From contig NZ_JAOXHM010000004.1 of the NCBI RefSeq assembly GCF_025780075.1, positions 1 through 64,000 on the forward strand: a stretch of 64,000 bases of DNA. The letters are read 5' to 3'. Each line of letters opens with the position of its first letter. The first letter of the stretch is position 1. Origin of the DNA: Ureaplasma sp. ES3154-GEN. GTDB taxonomy: Bacteria; Bacillota_I; Bacilli_A; Mycoplasmatales; Mycoplasmoidaceae. The notes under the pieces were generated by a model. That model saw only the letters and a program-made list of their open reading frames with translations, ran no database searches and was not told where the DNA came from. This document shows, in pieces, positions 22,349-33,252 of the stretch. A program made the translations under genes and the position numbers.

Positions 22349-22592
22349 TCATCGTAAAGTTTTAGAAGGTGTGGTTACATCTGATAAAATGCAAAAAACT
22401 GTAACAGTAAGTGTCGAATCAAAAAGCTTACACCCGATTTATAAAAAATTAGTAATTTCACATAAGAAATACCATGCACATAACGAAAACGATGATGCAA
22501 AAATGGGTGATCGTGTGCAAATTACAGAAACTCGGAAATTAAGTGCGACAAAAAACTGAAGAGTTAGCAAAATTCTTGAAAGAGCGCGTTAG
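22335..22592 (+). CDS. rpsQ: 30S ribosomal protein S17
   Basis: 85 residues; [14 protein letters not shown] and H-P-I-Y-K-K match S17. The TGA at 22557 is the Trp of K-N-W-R-V, after which ten more residues follow to TAG. Confidence 0.95.
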
Positions 22593-22612
22593 TACGTTAA
22601 AGGAGATTAATT

Positions 22613-22981
22613 ATGATTCAACATATGTCAACATTAATATCAGCAGATAATACTGGCGCTAAAGTTCTAGGAGTCATCAAAGTGTTAGGTGGTTCTAAAC
22701 GTCGTTATGCATCAGTTGGTGATATTGTGGTTGCTTCTGTGAAGAAAGCAACACCTGCTGGGATGGTATCCAAAGGACAAATCGTGAAAGCGGTAGTTGT
22801 ACGAACAAAAAAAGCTGTTCGTCGTCCAAGTGGTTTATGATTAAAATTCGATGAAAACGCTTGTGTGATTATTAAAGATGATAAAACACCACGAGGTTCA
22901 CGGATTTTTGGGCCAGTAGCAAGAGAAATTCGGGATGCAGGTTTTGTGAAAATCGCTTCACTTGCTCCAGAAGTTTTATAG
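22613..22981 (+). CDS. rplN: 50S ribosomal protein L14
   Basis: 122 residues beginning [14 protein letters not shown] and R-R-P-S-G-L-W (Trp is TGA) identify L14. The upstream ATG at 22613 is chosen over Met5 because L14 proteins normally start M-I-Q. Confidence 0.96.
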
Positions 22982-22997
22982 AAAGGAGATAAAATAC

Positions 22998-23330
22998 ATG
23001 AATCGAATCAAAAAAGGAGATAGTGTTATTGTTATCTCTGGGAAGAACAAACAAAAAACAGGTATCGTAATTGAAGTAGATCCAAAAAACGAAACTGCAA
23101 TTGTTGAAGGTGTTAATAAGGTTAAGAGACACCAAAAGAAAGATCAAACCCACGAACAGAGCGGAATTATTGAAAAAGAAGCTCCGATTCGTCTTTGCAA
23201 ATTGGCTTTATTAGAAACTAAAGGTAAAGACAAAGGAAAACCAACAAAAGTTAGTTTTGAATTAAACAAAGACAACAAAAAAGTACGTGTTACAAGAAAA
23301 ACACGTGTGGAAATTGAAAACAAAAAATAG
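22998..23330 (+). CDS. rplX: 50S ribosomal protein L24
   Basis: 110 residues with the KOW motif [18 protein letters not shown]. Start set at ATG 22998 behind GAAAGGAG; an in-frame TTG at 22962 would extend into rplN and is unlikely. Confidence 0.95.
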   Translation: MNRIKKGDSVIVISGKNKQKTGIVIEVDPKNETAIVEGVNKVKRHQKKDQTHEQSGIIEKEAPIRLCKLALLETKGKDKGKPTKVSFELNKDNKKVRVTRKTRVEIENKK

Positions 23331-23342
23331 AAGGAGTAAGGT

Positions 23343-23897
23343 ATGTCATTTTTAAAAGAGTTATACAACAAAAATGTTGTTCCTAGTTTACAAAAAGAAT
23401 TTGCTTACTCTTCTGTAATGCAAATTCCCAAAGTTGAAAAAATTGTAATTAATGCTGGGATTGGAAACGCTGTTGCAGATAGCAAAAACCTTGAAGCTGC
23501 TGCAAATGAACTTTTATTAATTACTGGGCAAAAACCGGTATTAACAAAAGCAAAAAATTCAATTGCAACTTTTAAATTACGTAAAGGTCAAGCGATTGGA
23601 GCAAAAGTTACTTTGCGTGGTCAAAAAATGTGAGCATTTATGGAAGTTTTATTTAATATTGCTTTACCACGTGTGCGTGACTTTAAAGGGATTTCAAACA
23701 AATCGTTTGATGGTCGTGGAAACTACACCCTAGGAGTAAAAGAACAAATTATTTTCCCTCAAGTAGTTTATGATGATGTGAAATCAGTACGTGGTTTTGA
23801 TGTAACTTTTGTTACAACTGCGAATACGGATGAAGAAGCTCGTGCCTTATTGTTAGGTTTAGGTGCTCCATTCCAAAAACAAAAAGGGGTTAAATAG
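23343..23897 (+). CDS. rplE: 50S ribosomal protein L5
   Basis: 184 residues across one TGA Trp (23631). [14 protein letters not shown] and [12 protein letters not shown] identify L5, which holds 5S rRNA in the central protuberance. Confidence 0.96.
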
Positions 23898-23899
23898 TT

Positions 23900-24085
23900 A
23901 TGGCGAAAAAATCATTAATTGCAAAACAATTAAAACACCAAAAATTCGAAGTACGTAACTACACACGTTGCTTACGTTGTGGAAGAGTACACGCTGTAAT
24001 GCGTAAATTTAAAATATGTCGTTTATGCTTTAGAGATTTCGCATATAAGGGAGCTATCCCTGGTGTGAAAAAAGCATCATGATAA
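23900..24085 (+). CDS. rpsN: 30S ribosomal protein S14, zinc type
   Basis: 61 residues ending K-K-A-S-W with the Trp as TGA directly before TAA. Two C-x-x-C pairs (C-L-R-C-G-R and C-R-L-C-F-R) bind zinc. Confidence 0.96.
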
Positions 24086-24103
24086 GAGGAGGTCTTTAAA
24101 GAT

Positions 24104-24499
24104 ATGTTATACGATCCAATTGCTGAATTAATTACAAAAGTTAATAATGGCCGTCGTGCTAATAAACAAGATGTAACAGTTCCGACTTCAAAACTAAAAA
24201 CAGCGATTTTAAAACTGTTAGAACAAGAAGGATACATCAAATCTTTTGAAAATAAACTTTCAGCTGATAAAAAACCAGTAACGGTTATTAAGTTAAAATA
24301 CAAAAACCAAACATCATCAATTAATGGCTTCAAACAAATCTCTAAGCCAGGTCTTCGGATTTACTCTAAATACCAAGAATTACCAAAAGTATTGAATGGT
24401 TTAGGAGTTGCAATTATCTCAACTTCAAAAGGGGTAATTAGTGACAAACAAGCAAGAAAGGAACAAACAGGTGGTGAAGTCATCGCCTATGTTTGATAA
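24104..24499 (+). CDS. rpsH: 30S ribosomal protein S8
   Basis: 131 residues; starts M-L-Y-D-P-I-A-E-L-I-T and ends in A-Y-V-W with TGA then TAA, as S8 proteins end in V-W. I-S-T-S-K-G-V-I-S-D contacts the 16S central domain. Confidence 0.96.
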
Positions 24500-24510
24500 G
24501 GTAAAAGAAT

Positions 24511-25059
24511 ATGTCTCGTATTGGAAACCGATTATTAACTGTTCCTGCTAGTGTAAATGTTGTTGTTAATGACGATAATGTTGTTTTAAAAAACAGTAAA
24601 GAATCATTAACAGTAGCTTATCCAAAAGGTTTAATTACTGTTATTTTCGATAATCAAACCTTAAAAGTAACTCGTACAAACGATGAAAAACAAACACGTA
24701 TGTTCCACGGAACAGTAAATGCTAACTTAAATAATGCTCTTGTTGGTTTAACAACAGGATGAAAAAAGGAATTAGATATCAAGGGTGTTGGGTTCAAAGC
24801 AAAAGTTGAAGCGAATAAACTAAACTTAGGTTTAGGTTTCTCACATCCAGTAATTGTTGATATTCCAGCAAACTTAACAGTTAGTACACCTAGCCAAACT
24901 GAAATTAGTGTAGTAGGCGCTGATAAGGCTGCGGTTGGAGCATTTGCTGCAACTGTGCGTGGATACAGACCGCCAGAACCATATAAAGGTAAAGGTGTGA
25001 TGTATAAAAACGAACACATTATCCGTAAAGCTGGTAAGACAGCTGATAAGAAGAAATAG
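24511..25059 (+). CDS. rplF: 50S ribosomal protein L6
   Basis: 182 residues, two repeated L6 folds; M-S-R-I-G-N-R at the start, G-V-G-F-K-A and R-P-P-E-P-Y-K-G-K-G at the end. One Trp as TGA (24760). Confidence 0.96.
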
Positions 25060-25073
25060 GAGTTTAACTAATT

Positions 25074-25439
25074 ATGAAAAGAGTTAATTTTAGTCGTAAT
25101 TACAAACGTACCTTAAGAGCACGTCGTGTTGTTAAGAAAATTCGTTCATTGCAACTTTTCGAACAACGTCCTGTATTAGTAGTAAACCGAACTAATGCTC
25201 ATATTTGAGTACAGTTAATTGATTACAACACAAACACAACCCTAGCTTCTTCTTCATCTTTTGCTTTAAAACTAGCAAATGGAAATAAAGAAAATGCTGC
25301 TAAAGTTGGTGCAGATATTGCAAGCAAAGCTTTAGCTTTAAATGTTAAAAATGTTATTTTTAACAAAAATGGAAACAATTTCCACGGTCGAATTAAAGCG
25401 TTAGCTGATGCGGCACGTGCAAACGGATTAGAATTTTAA
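25074..25439 (+). CDS. rplR: 50S ribosomal protein L18
   Basis: 121 residues, basic N-terminus, [12 protein letters not shown] and [17 protein letters not shown] at the end. Binds 5S rRNA with L5. Confidence 0.95.
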
Positions 25440-25455
25440 GAGGAGGAGTTAATAA

Positions 25456-26058
25456 ATGTCAGATACAAACAACCAAGTAGTTAACAACGAAGTGGTTAAT
25501 GAAACAGCCGCTGTTGAAAAAACAGTTAATAAAACACATGCAAAACCTCGTCGGAACAATTTTAAACGTGAAGCACAAGCGGTTAGTCCTTACGAAGAAC
25601 GTGTTGTTAAAATTAAACGGATCTCAAAAACAACTAAGGGGGGACGTATGATGCGTTTCTCTGCACTTGTTGTGATTGGTGACAAAAAAGGAACAGTTGG
25701 ATTTGGAATGGGTAAATCTGCTGAAGTTCCAGATGCAATTAAAAAAGCAATTAAAAATGCAAATAACAATTTAGTTAAAGTTAAACAAACAAAAAATGGT
25801 TCAGTATACCACGATGTACACGGACGTCATGGTGCTTCAAAAGTAATGTTATTACCTGCTTCTAAAGGGACAGGAATTATTGCTGGGGGACCAGTACGTG
25901 CGGTTGTTGAACTTGCAGGATACACAGATATCTATACAAAATCGCGTGGTGCAAATACAGCAATGAATGTTATTCGTGCGACAATTGATGGTTTATTACA
26001 ACAAATTAAACCAAGTGAAATTGCTAAACTACGTGACAAAGATGTTAAAGATTTATAG
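25456..26058 (+). CDS. rpsE: 30S ribosomal protein S5
   Basis: 200 residues. After an extra ~45-residue charged N-terminus come [15 protein letters not shown] and [11 protein letters not shown], the S5 dsRNA-binding domain, then [12 protein letters not shown]. Confidence 0.96.
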   Translation: MSDTNNQVVNNEVVNETAAVEKTVNKTHAKPRRNNFKREAQAVSPYEERVVKIKRISKTTKGGRMMRFSALVVIGDKKGTVGFGMGKSAEVPDAIKKAIKNANNNLVKVKQTKNGSVYHDVHGRHGASKVMLLPASKGTGIIAGGPVRAVVELAGYTDIYTKSRGANTAMNVIRATIDGLLQQIKPSEIAKLRDKDVKDL

Positions 26059-26069
26059 GAGGTTTGATC

Positions 26070-26552
26070 ATGGATTTATCGAATTTACAATATACCCCTA
26101 AATCACGTAATCACAAAGTAAAACGTGTGGGTCGTGGACACGGTTCTGGTCTTGGTAAAACAAGTGGACGGGGACAAGATGGTCAAAAAGCTCGGAAATC
26201 TGGGCAAGTTCGTTTAGCGTTTGAAGGGGGGCAAACACCTCTTTACCGTCGAACTCCAAAAGTTGGTTTTTCAAACTATAATTTTAAAAAACGTTACAAT
26301 GTAATTAGTTTACGTCAATTATCATTTATCACAAATGCTTTAGGTGCAAAAAACCAACTAGATGCGAACTTTGTTTATGATATTGCTTTTTATACAAAAC
26401 ATGGTTTAATTAAGAATAAACAATGACCAATCAAAGTGATTGGTGACACTGATGTTTTAAAGAACACAAAAATATATGCTAATGTTTTCTCACAAGGAGC
26501 ATTAACAAGTATTAATAACAACCAATCGCAAGCTATTATTTTAGATAAATAA
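26070..26552 (+). CDS. rplO: 50S ribosomal protein L15
   Basis: 160 residues; [19 protein letters not shown] and [17 protein letters not shown] at 26070 is used because AGGAGGT ends 6 nt before it; an in-frame TTG at 26064 sits inside that spacing. One TGA Trp at 26424. Confidence 0.95.
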
Positions 26553-26598
26553 TTAAATTTTTTTAATTATTTATTTTTTCAATTTTTAGGAGTTTTTT

Positions 26599-28002
26599 AT
26601 GAAAGCACAAAGTAGTAAAAAACAAAACATAAAACGATTTTTTGCGATTTTTAAAAACAAAAAAGTTTTGGTCGCAATAGCGGTCACCCTGTCGATTTTA
26701 ATTTTATTTCGTATCGGTTCCATTGTTCCGATGCCATATATCAAAATTAACGGTAATTTTAACCAACAAGGTTCGTTCTTTGCGATTATGAACTTGTTAG
26801 GTGGGGGTGGGTTGTCACAATTTTCGATTTTTGCAATCGGAATTGGACCATATATTACCGCACAAATTATTATGCAGTTATTATCAACCGAGCTCATTCC
26901 ACCACTTGCTAAACTAGCAAAATCGGGTGAGCGGGGTCGAAAAAAGATGGAAGTTATTACAAGAATTATTACACTGCCTCTTGCAGCTATGCAGGCTGTG
27001 GTTATTATCAATCTTTTATCTCAACGTTCAGATTTTGTGAGTGTTGTTAATGCGCCATTTGCAATAAACTCGGCTTTATTTTATGTGACCTTTATTTTTT
27101 TGATGGTTGCAGGAACTTATATTTCGTTATTTTTAGCAGATTTAATTTCTAAAAAAGGAGTGGGGAACGGAATTACGCTATTAATCCTTACAGGAATTGT
27201 AGCCAATTTATTCTCACAATTTAACGGGGTTTTTAACCGAATGGGAGCTTTAACACCAGATTTAAGCAAGAAAATTGTTGGATTTGTTCTATACGTTGTT
27301 TTCTATTTATTAATTTTATTTGGGGTAACTTTTATTAACAGTGCTACTCGTAAAATTCCTGTTCAACAAACGGGGCAGGCATTAATTAGTGATTATGATA
27401 AATTACCATTTTTACCAATTAAAATTATGACTGCGGGAGTAATGCCTGTTATCTTTGCTTCATCGATTCTTGCAATTCCGGCACAAGTTAGTGAATTTTT
27501 AGATAAGAACTCAAGCGGTTATTATGTGATACAAAACTTTTTTATCGTTGATTCATGAACGGGTTTAGGAATTTATGTGGTATTAATTCTTTTATTCACA
27601 TTTTTCTTTTCATATGTGCAGTTAAATCCACCACGTATTGCTGAGGATTTAAAGAAATCAGGGCGATTTATTCCTGGAATTAAAGTTGGGGCACAAACAG
27701 AAAGTCATATCTCCAAGGTGATTTTCCGGATTAACTGAACGGGCGCATTATTGCTCGCTGCACTTGCGGCACTACCCCACCTAGTTGCATTAATTGCAAA
27801 AACAATCAACAATGACCAACCGGTTATTGCATCATCACATATCTTTGGAGGAACATCACTAATTATTATGGTGTCTGCAACTCTTGAATTATGAAATGCA
27901 ATTAAGTCAACTGCAACATCATCAACTTATTCATACCAACGACAAGCGATTGAAAATAATTTGGGTATGAGTAACGACAACAGTAAATCGCAAATTTGGT
28001 AG
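26599..28002 (+). CDS. secY: Preprotein translocase subunit SecY
   Basis: 467 residues with ten hydrophobic helices forming the Sec channel. M-N-L-L-G-G-G-G-L-S-Q-F-S-I-F-A plug/helix 2 region, G-I-G-P-Y-I-T-A, K-S-G-E-R-G-R-K-K-M and R-K-I-P-V-Q-Q-T-G are conserved. Works with SecE at 2833. Usual position at the end of the spc operon. Confidence 0.96.
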
Positions 28003-28009
28003 GAGTATT

Positions 28010-28645
28010 ATGAAATTATTATTTTTAGGGCCACCAGGCTCTGGAAAAGGTTCAATCAGTAGTTTATTGATTGACAACTATCAGTTTAAACACGTTTCAA
28101 CCGGAAATTTATTCCGTGCATTATTTCAAAGAGAAGATGAATTTGCCCAAGAAGTCAAAAGTATTATTAATCAAGGGTTATTAGTTCCTGATGCGATCAC
28201 TAACAAAATTGCTCACGAAGCAATTGATCCATTATTAAAAAACAATGATGATTTTATCCTTGATGGTTGACCACGTACTTTAAATCAAGCATATGATTGT
28301 GATGCGTATTTTGATTTAGATTATGTAATTTACTTTGATATTCCCGAAGATGTACTGGTTAAACGGATTACTGGTCGGTTTTCTTGTACACAATGTCCTG
28401 CGGTTTATAATGTTTTTTATAATCCGCCAAAAGTTACAAATGAATGTGATAGTTGTCACAGTCCATTAATGCAACGGGGTGATGATAATAAAGCATCATT
28501 ATCAATTCGCTTAGGACAATTTAATGAGTTAACAAAGCCTATTGTTGATTTTTATGATAAAAAAGGTTTATTAAAAAAAGTTAATGCTAACCAACCAATT
28601 GAAATGGTTTATGATGCGGTGTTAGCAATTATTAAGAAAAGATAA
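28010..28645 (+). CDS. adk: Adenylate kinase, zinc-containing
   Basis: 211 residues. P-loop G-P-P-G-S-G-K-G at 7-14; D-G-W-P-R-T (Trp TGA) in the NMP/core region; LID domain with C-T-Q-C and C-D-S-C, so it binds structural zinc like Gram-positive enzymes. It interconverts 2 ADP with ATP and AMP. Eight nt after secY. Confidence 0.96.
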
Positions 28646-28648
28646 AAT

Positions 28649-29404
28649 ATGCAGATTTATATTAAAACCCCTACGGATATTCAAAATATTAAACAAGCAA
28701 TTAGTATTTGAAAAAAAGCGAAAGAAGCAATTTTAAATAAAGTTGCTGCAGGAGTTACTTTACTTGAACTTGATCAATTAGCAAATGATGTAATCGTCGC
28801 TAATGGTGGTATTAGTGCATTTAAAGATTATTTAGGTTTTAAGCATCATATTTGTATTTCAGTGAATGAGTGCGTCATTCATGGAGTCCCAACCAATTAC
28901 GCTTTAAAAAGCGGTGATAAGGTCACATTTGACATCGGAGTAAAATATAATGAACGCTATTGTGATGCAGCGTTTACTGTTGTGATAGACGATGCAAATG
29001 TGGAAGCACAAAAAATTTCAGATGTTTGCTTATTAGCAATTTATGAAGCAACAAAAATGATTAAACCAGGGGTAAGTAACTTTGATGTTGCTCGAACAAT
29101 CAATAAGTTTGTTCGAAAACATGGTTATTATATTCTTGAAGACTTTGTCGGTCACGGATGTGGGGTTGAAATTCATGAGGACCCTGCTATGCCGAATTAT
29201 GTGAACTATTCACAATTCCGTGAAGTTAAACTTGAAGAAAATATGGTTTTATGTCTTGAACCAATGATTCTTACTGGTAGCAAAGAATACATTATTGATA
29301 AAGATCAGTGAAGTGTGCTTGCGAAAAACAAACAACTAACGGCTCACTGAGAACATATGATTTTAATAACCAAAGATGGTTGTGAAATCTTAACCCAGGA
29401 TTAA
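28649..29404 (+). CDS. map: Methionine aminopeptidase type I
   Basis: 251 residues. Metal ligands lie in F-D-I-G-V and C-D-A-A-F-T (Asp), G-H-G-C-G (His), L-E-P (Glu) and the final T-x-D-G region with A-H-W-E-H. N-terminal N-E-C-V-I-H-G-V-P holds the substrate His. It removes initiator Met in the cytosol. Starts 3 nt after adk. Confidence 0.95.
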
Positions 29405-29424
29405 TATACATAAAAGGAAATAAT

Positions 29425-29643
29425 ATGTCAGACACACAAAAATTAAAAATGACCGGACGCATCACAGAAGTGTTGCAAGGTGGTAATTTTAAGGTTGAAC
29501 TTGAAAACAAGATCATCATTAATGGCCATGTGTCAGGTAAAATGCGAGTTCACAAAATCAATATTTTACCGGGCGATATGGTCGATGTCGAATTAAGTCC
29601 ATATGACTTAACTCGGGGTCGTATTATCTACCGTCACAAATAG
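29425..29643 (+). CDS. infA: Translation initiation factor IF-1
   Basis: 72 residues, OB fold: G-R-I-T-E-V-L-Q-G-G-N-F-K-V, G-H-V-S-G-K-M-R and L-S-P-Y-D-L-T-R-G-R-I-I-Y-R-H-K. Confidence 0.96.
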   Translation: MSDTQKLKMTGRITEVLQGGNFKVELENKIIINGHVSGKMRVHKINILPGDMVDVELSPYDLTRGRIIYRHK

Positions 29644-29667
29644 AAAATCATACGAAAGGAACTTTTT

Positions 29668-29781
29668 ATGAAAGTTAGAGCTTCAGTGAAAACAATTTGC
29701 AATAAGTGCAAAATTGTTAAACGATCAAATACAGTACGTGTGATTTGTGCAAATCCAAAGCACAAACAACGTCAAGGATAG
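29668..29781 (+). CDS. rpmJ: 50S ribosomal protein L36
   Basis: 37 residues, M-K-V-R-A-S-V-K, with C-N-K-C, a third Cys and His giving the zinc site. Canonical infA-rpmJ-rpsM order. Confidence 0.95.
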   Translation: MKVRASVKTICNKCKIVKRSNTVRVICANPKHKQRQG

Positions 29782-29794
29782 GAAAGGATAAAAT

Positions 29795-30193
29795 ATGGCA
29801 CGAATTTTAGGAGTAGATATTCCGAATGATAAACGTGTAGTAATTTCATTAACTTATATTTTTGGAATTGGTTTATCAACATCACAAAGAATTTTAGCAG
29901 CTGCACAAGTTGATGAAAATAAACGTGTAAAAGACTTAAGCGAAGAAGAGATTGCAGCAATCAGAAAAACTGCATTATCTTTCACAGACTATAATGGTGA
30001 AAAACTATTATTAGAAGGGGATTTACGTCGGGAAGTAGCGATGAACATTAAACGTTTAATGGAAATCGGTTCGTACCGGGGAATGCGTCACCGTAAAGGA
30101 TTACCAACACGTGGTCAACGTACACGTACAAATGCTCGTACACGTAAGGGTCCAAGAAAAACAGTTGCAAACAAAAAGATTGAGTCTAAATAA
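29795..30193 (+). CDS. rpsM: 30S ribosomal protein S13
   Basis: 132 residues; [10 protein letters not shown] and [19 protein letters not shown] identify S13. Contacts P-site tRNA through its basic tail. Confidence 0.96.
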   Translation: MARILGVDIPNDKRVVISLTYIFGIGLSTSQRILAAAQVDENKRVKDLSEEEIAAIRKTALSFTDYNGEKLLLEGDLRREVAMNIKRLMEIGSYRGMRHRKGLPTRGQRTRTNARTRKGPRKTVANKKIESK

Positions 30194-30211
30194 TAAATAA
30201 GGAGCAATATA

Positions 30212-30577
30212 ATGGCTAAAAAGAAAAAATTAAGTTTTAGTAACGGGATTGCTCACATCCACACTACTAAAAACAACACAATCATTAGTTTAACTGATGA
30301 ACAAGGACAAGTAATTTCTTGAGCTTCTTCAGGTTCAAGTGGTTATAAAGGGGCAAAAAAGAAAACTCCTTATTCAGCTGGTATTGCTGCAGAAAATGCA
30401 GCTAAAGCCGCAATTGAAATGGGATTAAAATCAGTGGAAGTACATGTTAACGGAACTGGTGCTTCACGTGATACAGCTATTCGTAGTTTAAATGCTGCTG
30501 GCTTAGAAGTATCAAAAATTAAGGATGTTACACCGATTCCTCACAACGGTTGTCGTCCGCCTAAAAAACCAAGATAA
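30212..30577 (+). CDS. rpsK: 30S ribosomal protein S11
   Basis: 121 residues; [18 protein letters not shown] and [14 protein letters not shown] at the end. One TGA Trp. Confidence 0.96.
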
Positions 30578-30622
30578 TGTATATTAACACATTATCTTTA
30601 GGTATTCGTTAAGGAGAGAGCA

Positions 30623-31606
30623 ATGCAAAAATTTTTAAAATATAATATTAATGTTCCCACAGTGCAACAACAAGATCAATCAAAAGCACGGGTAGTGATT
30701 GAACCGCTAGAAATTGGTTATGGACACACTCTTGGAAATGCTTTACGTCGAATTTGTTTATCATCAATTCCCGGTGCTGCTATGTTTGCTGTGAAGTTTG
30801 CGAATCATGCTCATGAGTTTGAAACGATTGTTGGTGTAAAAGAAGATATTACAAACATTATTCTAAATCTAAAATCATTAGCAATTAGTATTAATACTGA
30901 AATGTTTAGTGAAGAATATTTCAATGATCTTATCATTGATAAATGACCAAAAATGGTGATTAATTTTAAAGGTCCTGGGGTTGTGACTGCTAATGACATC
31001 ATTACACCGGTGGGATTTGAAGTTATCAACAAAGATTTAGTGATTGCAGAAGTTACTGAAAAAGTAGATTTCCAAGTAGATATTTTTGCAAAATTAGGAC
31101 GTGGTCGTGTTGATTTCTCAACAAATAAAGACTATATTTCGACTTTGCACATTATTCCTACAGATTCAAATTATTCGCCAGTTGTACATTACAAATATGA
31201 TGTACAAACAGTGAAGGATTCTAAATATTCAAACTCAGAAATCCTAACGATTGATATTGCTACTAACGGAACAATTTCTGGTGCTGATGCACTTGCTGTG
31301 AGTGCAAAAATCTTGCAAGAACATTTAACACCAATTATTAATATTAACGAACGAATTAATGAATTAGTAGTAACCAAAGAAAAAGAACAAGAAGAAAAGA
31401 AAACTTCTTCAAGTATCCCAATTGATGATCTTGAACTTTCAGTACGTGCGTACAACGCCCTGAAACAAAGTGGGATCAATTCAACAAGTGAATTAATTGA
31501 AATGAACAAATGAGCACTTGAAAAAATTAAAAATTTAGGTCGAAAATCAGTTCTGGAAATTATTGAAAAATTAAAAGAACACGGACTTGAATTAAAAAAC
31601 GATTAA
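30623..31606 (+). CDS. rpoA: RNA polymerase alpha subunit
   Basis: 327 residues. N-terminal assembly domain to about 230 ([16 protein letters not shown] with TGA Trp), flexible linker rich in Lys/Glu/Ser, then C-terminal domain (about 260-327) with [12 protein letters not shown] and N-L-G-R-K-S. The latter contacts UP elements and regulators. Confidence 0.97.
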
Positions 31607-31618
31607 AAGGAGATTTTT

Positions 31619-31978
31619 ATGAGTTACATTAACAAACCAGGAAAAACGAGATCATGAAGAAAAATGGTTACTCGTCAACAAGTGTCTGATGTCTTAAGTC
31701 ACGGTTCAATTGTAACAACAAAAACAAAAGCGAAGGAAACTCAACGTCATGTGGATCGAATGATCACACTAGCAAAGCAAAATACCCTTGCTTCACGTCG
31801 TGCAGCTGCTGCTGTTTTATTAGGAACAAATGAACATACTGCAGATGAATTGTTAACTAAACTATTCAACGAGTTAGGACACAAATACAAAGACCGTGCT
31901 GGTGGATACACACGTGTTGTTAAACTGGGCGCACGCTTATCTGATAACACAGAAGAAGCTGTTTTAGCTTTAGTTTAG
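31619..31978 (+). CDS. rplQ: 50S ribosomal protein L17
   Basis: 119 residues; M-S-Y-I-N-K-P-G-K-T-R-S-W-R-K at the start (Trp TGA), R-Q-Q-V-S-D-V-L, and A-G-G-Y-T-R-V-V-K-L. Last gene of the superoperon. Confidence 0.95.
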
Positions 31979-31997
31979 AAAACAAGTTAACTTTAAT

Positions 31998-32034
31998 AAA
32001 AAATGAAGTGTAGTTTGCACTTCATTTTTTTTAT
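31998..32034 (+). terminator. Terminator of the ribosomal superoperon
   Basis: Thirteen-bp stem AAAAAATGAAGTG (31998-32010) with CACTTCATTTTTT (32018-32030) and a T-run. Confidence 0.9.
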
Positions 32035-32100
32035 TATTAGTAGATAATTTGATTGCTAATTAATTTCGTTTGAATTGTATATTTAAGTTTATTAAAATGA

Positions 32101-32129
32101 TTGTTTTGTGTTCTTTGTTTTAATATAAT
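32101..32129 (+). promoter_or_regulatory. Promoter of the 346-residue lipoprotein
   Basis: TTGTTT (32101-32106), 17-bp spacer, TATAAT (32124-32129). Confidence 0.6.
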
Positions 32130-32165
32130 AATATTATGTGAATAATCAATAGATAAGGGACAAAA

Positions 32166-33206
32166 ATGAAATTTAAAACCAAAACCAAGCTATGAGCCAC
32201 AAGTATAGGTGTATTAACGATCGTTGCTGGAATATCAGCTGTTGCAACTAGTTGTTATAATGTAAAAGACAATAACCAACGATTGTATCAATTAGCGTTT
32301 ATTCCTAATAATAACGATAAATTTAATCCTATTTACCAACTAGTGGTGTTTATTCCAAAAACAATTGATCCTATTAGTAAACAGGTGCTTTTAACCCCCG
32401 AACAAGTTAAAAATGCTGTTTTTAAGGTAGCAGGAGAAAATATTTCACGTACAACAAATGAACAAGAAAATTACTTGTTAAGTGATATGTTATTTGATTT
32501 GCACCGGGACGGAGAAAATTTTTACCGTGTATATTTGCAATTACCAGTTAAAACTAATTTAACAGTCGGTCAAACCTATACAGTTACATCTAACATTCAA
32601 GGTTATGAAAAAATTGCACATTTTCAAATCCAAAAAAATGATTTCGATAATGTTGTGGATTTAAAAACATTATTAGATAATTATAAAAATCTAGAAAATA
32701 TTGACAAGGATGTTCAAAAACTGGAATCAGTGTTGGAAAGTTATAATAATTTTAATAATTTGATGTTTAAATATTTCCGTTCATATGATAATTTAATTGA
32801 TGAAAATTATGAATTTAACTCTAAACAAAAAGAATTTTTAGAAGTATACAGTACAACTAAAAAAGAAGTTCGTGCTTTATCTGCAAAAAATTATAATGTC
32901 TGATCACTAGATATCAAATTAAAAAATGCTTGATTTAAAATGCGTAGTGTTTTTAATAATGATCGTGATATTAAACCTTGATTTGATGCATTAGAAAAAT
33001 TTAGTTCTGGAATCGAAAAAGCGCAAACTGATGTGGCAGATTTTAATCAACTTGCAAAACTTAAAAGTCAAGCTGTTGATGAACAATCTAAGGAAAATTA
33101 CAATAATGTTATTCGACAAGTTTATGCAAGTTTTGGTTTTGAGAATATTGAAGATAAATATTTAAAAACAATGATTGAAAAAACATTTGTTTTATTGAAT
33201 GCATAA
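32166..33206 (+). CDS. Unknown lipoprotein
   Basis: 346 residues. Start at ATG after AAGGGA; the signal peptide runs to lipobox V-A-T-S-C with lipidated Cys30. Residues 40-155 look beta-rich (F-I-P-N-N-N-D, Y-T-V-T-S-N-I-Q-G-Y). About 160-340 is helical and coiled-coil-like, rich in Lys, Asn, Asp and Phe. Several Trp in the C-terminal half are TGA. I recognise no family. It converges on the FecCD/DUF31 operon and shares its terminator. Confidence 0.8.
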
Positions 33207-33215
33207 CTTTTTAAA

Positions 33216-33252
33216 AATAAAAAAGAGCAAATATAAATTGCTCTTTTTTATT
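33216..33252. terminator. Bidirectional terminator between convergent genes
   Basis: Perfect 15-bp stem AATAAAAAAGAGCAA (33216-33230) and its reverse complement (33238-33252), with A- and T-runs on the respective sides. Confidence 0.88.

Noticed and set aside
22962-22997. Upstream TTG start for L24
   Set aside because: It would overlap rplN, while ATG 22998 has a strong ribosome site and gives the normal L24 N-terminus.
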